Assembly (NCBI RefSeq): GCF_900156125.1
Contig: NZ_FTLX01000007.1
Location: forward strand, 124,001 to 188,000
Reading direction: 5' to 3'
Length of the DNA stretch: 64,000 nucleotides
DNA from: Domibacillus enclensis
Lineage (GTDB): Bacteria; Bacillota; Bacilli; Bacillales; Domibacillaceae
The notes beneath the pieces are model-generated. The model saw only the letters and a list, made by a program, of their open reading frames with translations, did not search any database and was not told the DNA's origin. Within the stretch, counting starts at the first letter, position 1. The number at the start of each line of letters is the position of its first letter. The position numbers and the translations under genes were made by a program. Below, in pieces: positions 50,296 to 60,825 of this stretch.

Positions 50296-51180
50296 TTACT
50301 CGCTAAAATCCAGATTAACCGGCTGCTCCGGGAGCAGGTTTTCTTGCAGCATGTTGGTCACAGCCGTTTTTTCATCCACAATGTCAAAACAAAAGCCATC
50401 CGCCCATACGCTGCCGCTGCCAATCAAAAGAACGCCAAAGTGGATAGACTCACTTTCCTCCGGCACATCCAGCACGATCATATAATAATTCCAATCCGTG
50501 GTCCCGCTAATCGAGCGGCTGTCCATGTTGTCGAATTGGAGAGAGTCACCTGCCGAATTGTCGACACGCATCCATGCGCCACACTTAAAGGCATCCTCTG
50601 TTTTTAAGTAACAGAAAAGCTTCAGACGCTTGCCCTTGAATTCCTTTGCCTGAAACCCTTGCATCATAGTACCGAATTGCTGCTCATTTGCTTCTTTTCT
50701 TCCATGAAGCAAACCTGAACCAGTTCCCGTGTGGAATACCGTTGTATCTAGTGTCAGTTCATACAGCTCTGGATTCGACCCACTTAAGCTCCACCCAGCT
50801 ACCTGCTCCGTTGTTTTCATCTTCTCCTTCTCCTCCATTCTGATATCCTTCATCCATTTTCGATACTTCCCAGGCGGTAGACTGTACTGCTCTTTAAATG
50901 CTCTCGTAAATGCCTCCTGCGATTGAAACTGAAACAAAAAAGCAATCGTTAAGATCGATTCATCCGTATGAAGCAGCCAGGCTGCGGCTGTAGCCAGACG
51001 GCGTGTTCGAATGTATTCTCCAATGGATTTTCCTGTTTCCTGCTTGAAAATCCGAAGCAGATGATATTTGGAATAACCTGCGGCACACGGAAGCTCAGCC
51101 AGCCGGCATTCTTCTGTTAAACGTTCTTCGATAAACGTAATCGCCCTTTGTGTTGCTTCACTATAATGCACTCCGCTCAC
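50296..51180 (-). CDS. AraC-family regulator with a C-terminal beta-sandwich
   Basis: 294 residues. The two HTH motifs lie at the N-terminus (CRLAELPCAAGYSKYHLLRI, then YSLPPGKYRKWMKDIR at about 100), and the C-terminal about 170 residues form a beta-rich, carbohydrate-binding-module-like domain (YMIVLDVPEESESIHFGVLL). This order is found in a group of stress-type AraC proteins. Ligand unknown. Confidence 0.85.
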   Translation of the reverse strand: MSGVHYSEATQRAITFIEERLTEECRLAELPCAAGYSKYHLLRIFKQETGKSIGEYIRTRRLATAAAWLLHTDESILTIAFLFQFQSQEAFTRAFKEQYSLPPGKYRKWMKDIRMEEKEKMKTTEQVAGWSLSGSNPELYELTLDTTVFHTGTGSGLLHGRKEANEQQFGTMMQGFQAKEFKGKRLKLFCYLKTEDAFKCGAWMRVDNSAGDSLQFDNMDSRSISGTTDWNYYMIVLDVPEESESIHFGVLLIGSGSVWADGFCFDIVDEKTAVTNMLQENLLPEQPVNLDFSE

Positions 51181-51261
51181 CTCTCTTTTATCCTACCAAG
51201 TTTCCTGCGCCTTTTTTTGATCAAGATTGCGAAATGTACTTGAAACAAATTCATTTACATA

Positions 51262-51275
51262 TCGAGATTTATCGA
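51262..51275. promoter_or_regulatory. ArsR operator candidate 1
   Basis: TCGA-N6-TCGA lies 8 bp before the ArsR start. The same spaced word recurs at 51630. Confidence 0.5.
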
Positions 51276-51282
51276 TTAGTAT

Positions 51283-51606
51283 ATGTATATGAAAAATCCA
51301 GTTGAACTTTTTAAAGTGCTGAGCAACGAAACGAGACTTGATATGTTGAAGTGGCTTAAACATCCAATGGAGCATTTCGATCAGCCAGCCGAGCTTCTCT
51401 CGAAAAGCTTGAATGAAAGAGGTGGCATTTGCGTCGGAGATATTACGGAGAAAGCCGGCTTGTCACAGTCTACGGTCTCGCATTATTTAACGATGATGCA
51501 GAAGGTGGGCCTGGTCGAATCAGAACGCCATGGAAAGTGGACGTACTACCGCCGAAATGAAGAGCGCATTCAAGAAGTCGCCGCATTTATTGAAAAAGAG
51601 CTTTAA
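51283..51606 (+). CDS. ArsR-family regulator
   Basis: 107 residues, winged helix (GDITEKAGLSQSTVSHYLTM, then MQKVGLVESERHGKWTYYRR). It has two cysteines at most, not in the CxCxxC metal pattern, so it may not be a metal sensor. There is no good RBS; the start may be this ATG or the one two codons later. It heads a unit with two YdcZ-type transporter genes. Confidence 0.85.
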   Translation: MYMKNPVELFKVLSNETRLDMLKWLKHPMEHFDQPAELLSKSLNERGGICVGDITEKAGLSQSTVSHYLTMMQKVGLVESERHGKWTYYRRNEERIQEVAAFIEKEL

Positions 51607-51629
51607 CGTTCTTTTTCATCCGTTATAAA

Positions 51630-51643
51630 TCGATTTTTCTCGA
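51630..51643. promoter_or_regulatory. ArsR operator candidate 2
   Basis: TCGA-N6-TCGA between arsR and the first YdcZ-type gene, the same length and ends as the site at 51262. Confidence 0.5.
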
Positions 51644-51667
51644 AATAAAGATATGAGGTGAAGCAGA

Positions 51668-52096
51668 ATGAAACTAATGATATACGCCGCAGCCCTTTTT
51701 GCAGGCATGTCCTTAAGTATAGAAGGCGCGATTTACGGAGAGCTTGGCAAATCGATCGGAAAGCTTGAAAGCAGCTTTTATAACTTTTTTGTTGGAACCA
51801 TCATTTTAGCTGTTGTTCTTTTATTTTTTGGAAAAGGCTCACTTTCCCATACCTTTAAAGCACCGAAGTGGCAGCTGACGGGCGGGCTGCTCGGTATTTT
51901 TTATTTAACCATTTTAATTGTCAGCATTCCGCTCGTCGGCGTCGGCCTCTCTATGATCAGCGTCATCGTCGGTCAAATGATCATGAGCATTGTGATTGAG
52001 CACAAGGGCTGGCTCGGCAGCAGCCCCTCAAAGATTCAAAAAGAAAAAGCTGCGGCTGTTGTGCTAATGGCCGCCTCATTATTTTTAATTTTTTAA
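51668..52096 (+). CDS. YdcZ-type (DUF606) DMT transporter, pair 2 member A
   Basis: 142 residues, five helices (AALFAGMSLSIEGAIYGELG; ISVIVGQMIMSIVIEHKGWL). Half-size drug/metabolite transporter; follows the ArsR gene and precedes its partner by 14 bp. AGGTGAAGCAGA precedes the ATG. Confidence 0.85.
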   Translation: MKLMIYAAALFAGMSLSIEGAIYGELGKSIGKLESSFYNFFVGTIILAVVLLFFGKGSLSHTFKAPKWQLTGGLLGIFYLTILIVSIPLVGVGLSMISVIVGQMIMSIVIEHKGWLGSSPSKIQKEKAAAVVLMAASLFLIF

Positions 52097-52110
52097 GGAA
52101 GTGAAGCATC

Positions 52111-52581
52111 ATGTCGATTCTTATTTTAGCTGCCGCTGTGATTGGCGGGGTTTTACTTAGCGCTCAGTCATCCATTAATGGCGCCTTCAGCAAGCAGGCC
52201 GGGACGTATGAAAGCACCTTTCTAACGTTTGCATCCGGTGCACTTGTTTTGTTTGTCGGAATTTTGTTTTTTGGGCAGGGGGATATTTCCGCGATTTTGG
52301 ATGCACCGAAATGGCAGCTGAGCGCCGTTTGGTTCGGTGTTGGCTATTTGTTTCTGACGGTCCTTGCCGTGCCGAAGATCGGTGTCATTGCTACAAATAT
52401 TTCTACGGTTATCGGACAGCTGTCAATGGGCATTCTTATTGATCATTACGGCTGGTTTGGCGGCCTTCAGATTCCATTTGACTGGCAGCGTGGCGTAGCG
52501 ATTGTCCTCATGCTGGCCGCTCTTCGGCTCATTTACATCGCAGACCGGAAATCAGCCCTTCAAAAGAAACAAGCGGCTTAA
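52111..52581 (+). CDS. YdcZ-type (DUF606) DMT transporter, pair 2 member B
   Basis: 156 residues, five helices (AAAVIGGVLLSAQSSINGAF; STVIGQLSMGILIDHYGWFG). Probably forms a heterodimer with the preceding protein. Ends at a strong terminator. Confidence 0.85.
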   Translation: MSILILAAAVIGGVLLSAQSSINGAFSKQAGTYESTFLTFASGALVLFVGILFFGQGDISAILDAPKWQLSAVWFGVGYLFLTVLAVPKIGVIATNISTVIGQLSMGILIDHYGWFGGLQIPFDWQRGVAIVLMLAALRLIYIADRKSALQKKQAA

Positions 52582-52587
52582 ATCAAA

Positions 52588-52622
52588 CAAGCACACGGCT
52601 CAATCCGCCGTGTGCTTGTTTG
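52588..52622. terminator. Bidirectional terminator
   Basis: CAAGCACACGGC pairs with GCCGTGTGCTTG, between the convergent YdcZ-type and PPK2 genes. Confidence 0.85.
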
Positions 52623-52625
52623 ACG

Positions 52626-53486
52626 TTATTCATTTTCCAGCAATTCAATATATTCATCCAGCTTTTTCCGGTCTTCGTCTGTGATTTCCGGGAACTGCGG
52701 ATCAATTTGCTCCAAACAGCTGATCATCACTTTTGTAATAATGTAGCGTGAATACCACTCATCGTCCGCCGGCAAGATGTACCACGGGGCATATTCCGAC
52801 GACGTATGACTGAGCATTTCCTCGAAGATTTCCTGATAGTCATCCCAATGTTGCCGCTCCTCCACATCACTGAAGGAAAACTCCCAGTTCTTTTTCGGGT
52901 CCTTCATACGCTCGAGCAGCCGCTTTTTCTGTTCATCCTTTGAGACATTGAAGAAAAATTTAATGACATGAAATCCGTTTTCGTCCATGTACCGCTCAAA
53001 GTCGTTAATTTGGCGGAACCGGACTTTCCATACGCCTTCTTTATCCGTAAAATCCGGAATGGTTTCGTCTCCAAGCAGGTCGTGAAGTCGCGGAGCAATG
53101 ACTTCCTCATAGTGAGAACGATTTAAAATGCCAATCTGTCCTCTTGCCGGAAGCCCTTCATGGATTCTCCACAAGTAATCATGGCTGAGCTCTGTATCGG
53201 ACGGCTTTTGAAAAGAAGTCGTTTTCAAGCCCTGCGCATTTAAATTGGAAAAAATATAGCTGATCGCTTCATCCTTGCCTGCTGCGTCCATCGCCTGCAG
53301 CACAACGAGAATGCCTTTTTTCGAATCGGCATGAAGCCGCCAGTGCAAGTCCTTTAAATGTGCCACACTTCCTGGAATATGCTTTTCAAGCAGTTCTTCC
53401 TCTGTCATTCCATGATCTTCTGATGCTGCATATTTTTTCAAATCCACAGACTCGCCGGCTTCTACCTTGTATCGATTAATATCCAT
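52626..53486 (-). CDS. Polyphosphate kinase 2 family protein
   Basis: 286 residues. Walker A VLQAMDAAGKDEAISYIF (about 63-80), Walker B/lid region GQIGILNRSHYEEVI (about 118-132) and KKRLLERMKDPKKNWEFSFS match PPK2. It phosphorylates nucleotides from polyphosphate; the MDAAGKD form is seen in class III enzymes that can act on AMP and ADP. AGGAGGACAT before ATG 53486. Monocistronic. Confidence 0.9.
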   Translation of the reverse strand: MDINRYKVEAGESVDLKKYAASEDHGMTEEELLEKHIPGSVAHLKDLHWRLHADSKKGILVVLQAMDAAGKDEAISYIFSNLNAQGLKTTSFQKPSDTELSHDYLWRIHEGLPARGQIGILNRSHYEEVIAPRLHDLLGDETIPDFTDKEGVWKVRFRQINDFERYMDENGFHVIKFFFNVSKDEQKKRLLERMKDPKKNWEFSFSDVEERQHWDDYQEIFEEMLSHTSSEYAPWYILPADDEWYSRYIITKVMISCLEQIDPQFPEITDEDRKKLDEYIELLENE

Positions 53487-53561
53487 ATGTCCTCCTGCAT
53501 TTTCCCCCACACCAACCAGAGCCGTGAAATAAAATGGTTATTTTCCCCTTACCTACCCCTT

Positions 53562-55181
53562 TCAGTCATCGGGCAAACGGCTGGACTGCTTTTCTCCTGA
53601 TTCTGACCGTTCAAAAACAATGCGGCCATCCACCACTGTTTTCACTGCCTGCGCGGTACGCATTTCCTCTGATGTGCCTGTAAATAAATCCCTGTCAAAG
53701 ATAGAGAAATCCGCTGCGTAGCCTGTTTTTATAAAGCCGCGCTCGTGCTCTTTTCCAATTGCCTGAGCACTGCCGTACGTGTAAAGCCGGACTGCTTCAA
53801 AGCGGGACAGCCCTTGATCCTCTCCCCAGCTCTCTTGCTGCGTGCCCGGTTTTTTCCGTTCAACAGCGGCATAAACAGTATCAAGCGGATTAAGGCTTTC
53901 AATCGGAGCATCGGTGCCGGCAGCACACATAATGCCTTTTTGCAGGAGCGTTTTCCATTGATAGGCGCTGCTGATCCGATCTTTTCCAAGCCGGTCGATC
54001 ACCCAGGGAAAATCAGATGGCACAAAAGCCGGCTGAATATCAATCACGACCGGCAGCTGCGCCAGTCGATCCAGCAATGAGTCGGTCAGCACACACGCAT
54101 GAATGAGCCGGTCCCGCTTGCCTGCAGGAGCCGGATGCTGTTCAATCGCGGTCAGCACCTGCTCTGCGGCGCGGTCACCGATAATATGGACCGCCACTGC
54201 TTCTCCATACCTTCTCGCCAGCTTAACAAGCGCTGCCATTTCTTCATCTGTATGGATGAGCAGCCCATTATTTTCGGGCTGATCGGCGTATGGCTCGTTT
54301 AAAGCAGCGGTCGAACCGCCGAGTGCCCCGTCAGCAAAAATTTTCATCGCACCCGGTTCAACAAAAGGCTCATCATATACTGTTTCTGCTTTCATCATGT
54401 CTTCAAACACTTCATGATGGCGAAGCAAATTCACACGAAAAGGGCGCTTTTCGCTTATCACCCGCTTAAACGCTGTGAGCGGATTCGTGTACACACCGAA
54501 ATAGTGCAAATCCTCCGTGTGCCCGCCGGTTAAGCCGTACGACAGCATTTCCTCCACTGCCCGTTCCAAAACGTCCGTCAAGTAATCGACATACGCCTCC
54601 CCCTTCTTGGGGATTGCATCCGTTACGAGCTCCATTGCTTTGTCATATAAAAGACCGTTTAATGCGCCCTTTTCATCCAGCCCGATTTCACCGCCAGCTG
54701 GCGGGATGCGGTCAGCATCAATTCCTCCTGCCGCAAACGCCGCTGTGTTGCCGAGCGCCGCGTGATGACACACTCTTGTTAAAAAAATCGGTTCCCGGCG
54801 AATCGCGTCAAGCTCTTCCATCGTCGGGATGCGCGGGTCGACAAAGCTGTTTTCATTCCAGCCTTCCCCGAACAGCCACTGATCCTCGGGTGTGCGGCTC
54901 GCAGCTTCCCTGACCAGCTCGAGCATTTCCTCGGCTGAAGACGCCCCGGATACATCAAGCCGGACAAACGTCTCGCCTTCATACAGCATATGCAGGTGGC
55001 TGTCCACAAAACCCGGATACATCACGGCCCCTTCCAAATCCACATACTCATCGGCCTGTGTACTCAGACGTTCAAAAGTACCCGTATCGATAATGTCGCC
55101 AGCCTCAACGAGCACTGATTCAACTGTTTCGTCCTCTCGTTCCATCGTGTAAATGGTTCCGTTGTGCCATAGCTGCTTCAT
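53562..55181 (-). CDS. Metal-dependent amidohydrolase (YtcJ-like)
   Basis: 539 residues, composite-domain amidohydrolase. Metal-ligand motif GFVDSHLHMLYEG (about 58-70), further ligands in VAVHIIGDRAAEQ and ACVLTDSL, and the Asp in AAGTDAPIESLNP. This group (YtcJ, NfdA-like) hydrolyses N-formyl or imidic bonds; the natural substrate is unknown. ATG 55181 is preferred over one two codons upstream. Cytoplasmic. Confidence 0.88.
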   Translation of the reverse strand: MKQLWHNGTIYTMEREDETVESVLVEAGDIIDTGTFERLSTQADEYVDLEGAVMYPGFVDSHLHMLYEGETFVRLDVSGASSAEEMLELVREAASRTPEDQWLFGEGWNENSFVDPRIPTMEELDAIRREPIFLTRVCHHAALGNTAAFAAGGIDADRIPPAGGEIGLDEKGALNGLLYDKAMELVTDAIPKKGEAYVDYLTDVLERAVEEMLSYGLTGGHTEDLHYFGVYTNPLTAFKRVISEKRPFRVNLLRHHEVFEDMMKAETVYDEPFVEPGAMKIFADGALGGSTAALNEPYADQPENNGLLIHTDEEMAALVKLARRYGEAVAVHIIGDRAAEQVLTAIEQHPAPAGKRDRLIHACVLTDSLLDRLAQLPVVIDIQPAFVPSDFPWVIDRLGKDRISSAYQWKTLLQKGIMCAAGTDAPIESLNPLDTVYAAVERKKPGTQQESWGEDQGLSRFEAVRLYTYGSAQAIGKEHERGFIKTGYAADFSIFDRDLFTGTSEEMRTAQAVKTVVDGRIVFERSESGEKQSSRLPDD

Positions 55182-55229
55182 GAACATGGTCCTTTCTTTC
55201 GCTCATCATTATCCTTATTATACGAAAAA

Positions 55230-55275
55230 AAGCGCCAGTCCCCCAGCGCTTTGACGCAGTGGGGGACTGACACTC
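55230..55275 (-). terminator. Hairpin of the GTGTCAGTCCCCC family, after the SemiSWEET gene
   Basis: On the minus strand GTGTCAGTCCCCC ... GGGGGACTGGCGC followed by TTTTTTT. It is a diverged copy of the two identical hairpins at 59804 and 60761. Confidence 0.85.
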
Positions 55276-55278
55276 GTT

Positions 55279-55533
55279 TTAACGGTACTTCAGCTTTAAT
55301 CGCAAAATAATGAGCGCGAAAAACAACGTAACCGAGTTAGCAAGAATAACAGGGAGATCGTTTGTAAACACGCCGTACACAACCCAGAGGGCGAGGCCCG
55401 CTGCGAACATGCTGTACATGAGCAGCGAAATGCCTTCTGTGTTTTTTTCTTTCATCGTTTTAATCGTCTGCGGCAAAAAGGAAAGCGTCGTTAAGGAAGC
55501 ACCCAGTATGCCGATGATCGTAAACAGGCTCAT
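55279..55533 (-). CDS. SemiSWEET sugar transporter
   Basis: 84 residues, three helices, a single PQ-loop/MtN3 unit (GILGASLTTLSFLPQTIKTM; ISLLMYSMFAAGLALWVVYG). Dimeric SemiSWEETs let sugars pass down their gradient. It follows the phospho-beta-glucosidase gene by 30 bp and may be part of the same transcript. Confidence 0.88.
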   Translation of the reverse strand: MSLFTIIGILGASLTTLSFLPQTIKTMKEKNTEGISLLMYSMFAAGLALWVVYGVFTNDLPVILANSVTLFFALIILRLKLKYR

Positions 55534-55563
55534 GTTCTGCCTCTTTTCTTTGAAGATAACCGG

Positions 55564-58924
<3,361 letters not shown>

Positions 58925-58956
58925 AATGAACCTCCCTTGATCTTTTGTATATTCAC

Positions 58957-58985
58957 ATTATAATTGTACCGGTACAATTAATCAA
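58957..58985 (-). promoter_or_regulatory. bgl operon promoter with a GntR palindrome in the spacer
   Basis: On the minus strand TTGATT (58985-58980) and TATAAT (58962-58957) are 17 bp apart. The perfect palindrome TAATTGTACCGGTACAATTA (58961-58980) fills the spacer, so a bound repressor would exclude polymerase. The divergent GntR/UTRA protein is the likely binder. Confidence 0.8.
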
Positions 58986-59090
58986 TAACCAAATAATAAT
59001 TTTGTTTGCGTTTAATTTAATTGAAGGGTCTTTTGTAAAATTGTGTTATAATACGAGCAGAACGAAATATGGAACAAATGAGGATTTTAT

Positions 59091-59798
59091 ATGTTAAAGT
59101 ATCAGCAAATCGCATCAGACATTGAACGATATATTGAAGAAAACGCCCTGCAGCAAGGCGATAAGCTGCCTGTGCTAGAGGCGCTGATGGCCCGCTTTGA
59201 GGTGAGCAAAAGCACGATTACGAAATCACTCGATCTGCTGGAGAAAAAAGGCGTTGTTTATCAGGTAAGAGGCAGCGGCATCTTCGTCAGACGCCACAAA
59301 CGAAAGGGCTACATCAGCCTTTTGTCCAATCAAGGATTCAAAAAAGATCTGGAGGGCTTCCAGATCACCTCGAAAATTATTGAATTCGATGTACGAAAAC
59401 CGACGCAGGAAGCAGCGGACAATTTAAATATCAGCCAGGAAGAAGACGTTTATTATGTGAAAAGGGTCCGTTACATTAACGGCCAGACACTGTGCCTCGA
59501 GGAATCGTACTACAGCAAATCGATCATCACCTTTTTAAACAAAGAAATTGTCTCTGAATCGATCTTTGACTACATTCGGGAAGGACTCGGCTTAAACGTT
59601 GGCTTTTCCGACATCTACTTGCAGGCTGGCCGGCTGAATGAGGAAGAAGCCGGTTATTTAGGACTGGAAAAAGGGTTTCCAAAGTTTTACGTCGAAACGC
59701 TCTTTCACCTGACAAACGGGCAGCCCTTTGACTTCTCCAAGGTCACCTACAACTTCGAGCAGTCCCAGTTTTTTATCCAGGCAAACGGCCCGCTTTAA
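59091..59798 (+). CDS. GntR-family repressor with UTRA domain
   Basis: 235 residues. Winged helix (LEALMARFEVSKSTITKSLD) and UTRA effector domain (about 80-230), like TreR and BglR-type regulators that sense sugar phosphates. It is divergent from the beta-glucoside PTS operon and presumably controls it. TATAAT at 59047-59052 is its likely -10. Confidence 0.9.
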   Translation: MLKYQQIASDIERYIEENALQQGDKLPVLEALMARFEVSKSTITKSLDLLEKKGVVYQVRGSGIFVRRHKRKGYISLLSNQGFKKDLEGFQITSKIIEFDVRKPTQEAADNLNISQEEDVYYVKRVRYINGQTLCLEESYYSKSIITFLNKEIVSESIFDYIREGLGLNVGFSDIYLQAGRLNEEEAGYLGLEKGFPKFYVETLFHLTNGQPFDFSKVTYNFEQSQFFIQANGPL

Positions 59799-59803
59799 AA
59801 AAA

Positions 59804-59847
59804 GGTGTCAGTCCCCCGCCGCGTTAAAGCGCTGGGGGACTGACACC
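59804..59847 (+). terminator. GTGTCAGTCCCCC hairpin, copy before mntA
   Basis: A 44-nt hairpin with 14-bp outer arms (GGTGTCAGTCCCCC and GGGGGACTGACACC) followed by CTTTTT, right after the GntR gene. It is identical base for base to the copy at 60761-60804. Confidence 0.9.
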
Positions 59848-59932
59848 CTTTTTAATCGTAATCGTTTTAAAACAGCCCAAGTTTCGCGTACAATAACGAT
59901 AACAAGTGAACGCAATTTGAAAAAGGACGGTG

Positions 59933-60349
59933 ATGTTCGTGCTTGCAGAAGAAACGAAAACAAGCTTGATTGCAACCATTGTCCAAACTGTTGACCCGGC
60001 GTTTATTATTTTGTTTGGTTCGTTTGCTAAAGAAAGAAACCGGCCGGAAAGCGACCTGGATCTTGCTTATTTTAGCGAGAAGGCACTGTCTTCATATGAA
60101 CGTTTCGAGTTAGCAGGAGAACTTGCGATTATCACCGGCCGGGAAGTGGATTTGGTCGATTTAAAGAAAGCGGACACCATTTTTACGATGCAAATTTTTT
60201 CACAGGGAGAACCAATTTATGTGAAAAATCAAGAGGTATGGACCCAACAAAAAATGCGAGCATATAGTATGTATGCCACTTTAAATGAGCAGCGTAAACC
60301 GGTTCTTGATGCCATAAAAAAAAGAGGAAGTGTATTTGGTCATGAATGA
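59933..60349 (+). CDS. mntA: MntA-type nucleotidyltransferase antitoxin
   Basis: 138 residues, minimal nucleotidyltransferase with GSFAKERNRPESDLDLAYF (G-S and D-x-D, about 31-49). In characterised HepT/MntA pairs MntA adds AMP units to a tyrosine of the HEPN toxin and inactivates it. The gene overlaps hepT by 8 bp. ATG 59933 follows AAAAGGAC; a GTG directly before it is an alternative. Confidence 0.9.
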   Translation: MFVLAEETKTSLIATIVQTVDPAFIILFGSFAKERNRPESDLDLAYFSEKALSSYERFELAGELAIITGREVDLVDLKKADTIFTMQIFSQGEPIYVKNQEVWTQQKMRAYSMYATLNEQRKPVLDAIKKRGSVFGHE

Positions 60350-60749
60350 TGTGGTGTTGAACAAAACAGCGACGATTGAGCGCTGTTTAAACCGGATTCA
60401 TGAAGTATATGACGGAAACCCCAAAAACTTAAAGGATTTCACAAAACAAGAGAGCATCATTTTAAATATTCAACGTGCTTGTGAAGCAAGTATTGATCTT
60501 GCAATGCACGTGGTGAGTGAACGAAAGCTCGGTGTACCGAGAACAAGCCGTGAAGCGTTTCAGTTATTAGAAAAGGCTGGCTTATTGAATCCTCTTCTTT
60601 CTAAAACGATGATGAACATGGTCGGGTTTCGCAACATTGCAGTTCATGATTACCAGGCACTGGAGCTTGATATTTTAGAGGCAATTTTAGAAAAGCATAT
60701 AGATGATTTCAAGGACTTCCTAAAAGTGATGCTGGGGTTGGAAGGCTGA
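60342..60749 (+). CDS. hepT: HepT-type HEPN ribonuclease toxin
   Basis: 135 residues, all-helical HEPN domain with the RX4HXY motif as RNIAVHDY (about 94-101): Arg and His catalytic, Tyr the AMPylation site. Expected to cut RNA when not modified by MntA. AGAGGAAG precedes ATG 60342. Followed by the second hairpin of the bracketing pair. Confidence 0.9.
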   Translation: MNDVVLNKTATIERCLNRIHEVYDGNPKNLKDFTKQESIILNIQRACEASIDLAMHVVSERKLGVPRTSREAFQLLEKAGLLNPLLSKTMMNMVGFRNIAVHDYQALELDILEAILEKHIDDFKDFLKVMLGLEG

Positions 60750-60760
60750 TCAAAAAGAAG

Positions 60761-60804
60761 GGTGTCAGTCCCCCGCCGCGTTAAAGCGCTGGGGGACTGA
60801 CACC
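60761..60804 (+). terminator. GTGTCAGTCCCCC hairpin, copy after hepT
   Basis: Identical 44-nt hairpin followed by TTTTTT. With the copy at 59804 it brackets the toxin-antitoxin pair as a direct repeat 957 bp apart. Confidence 0.9.
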
Positions 60805-60825
60805 TTTTTTACACCCTTTTTGTTT

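Noticed and set aside
59804-60804. Insertion sequence carrying the toxin-antitoxin genes
   Set aside because: No transposase and no terminal inverted repeats of an IS type; the bracketing elements are terminator-like hairpins in direct orientation.
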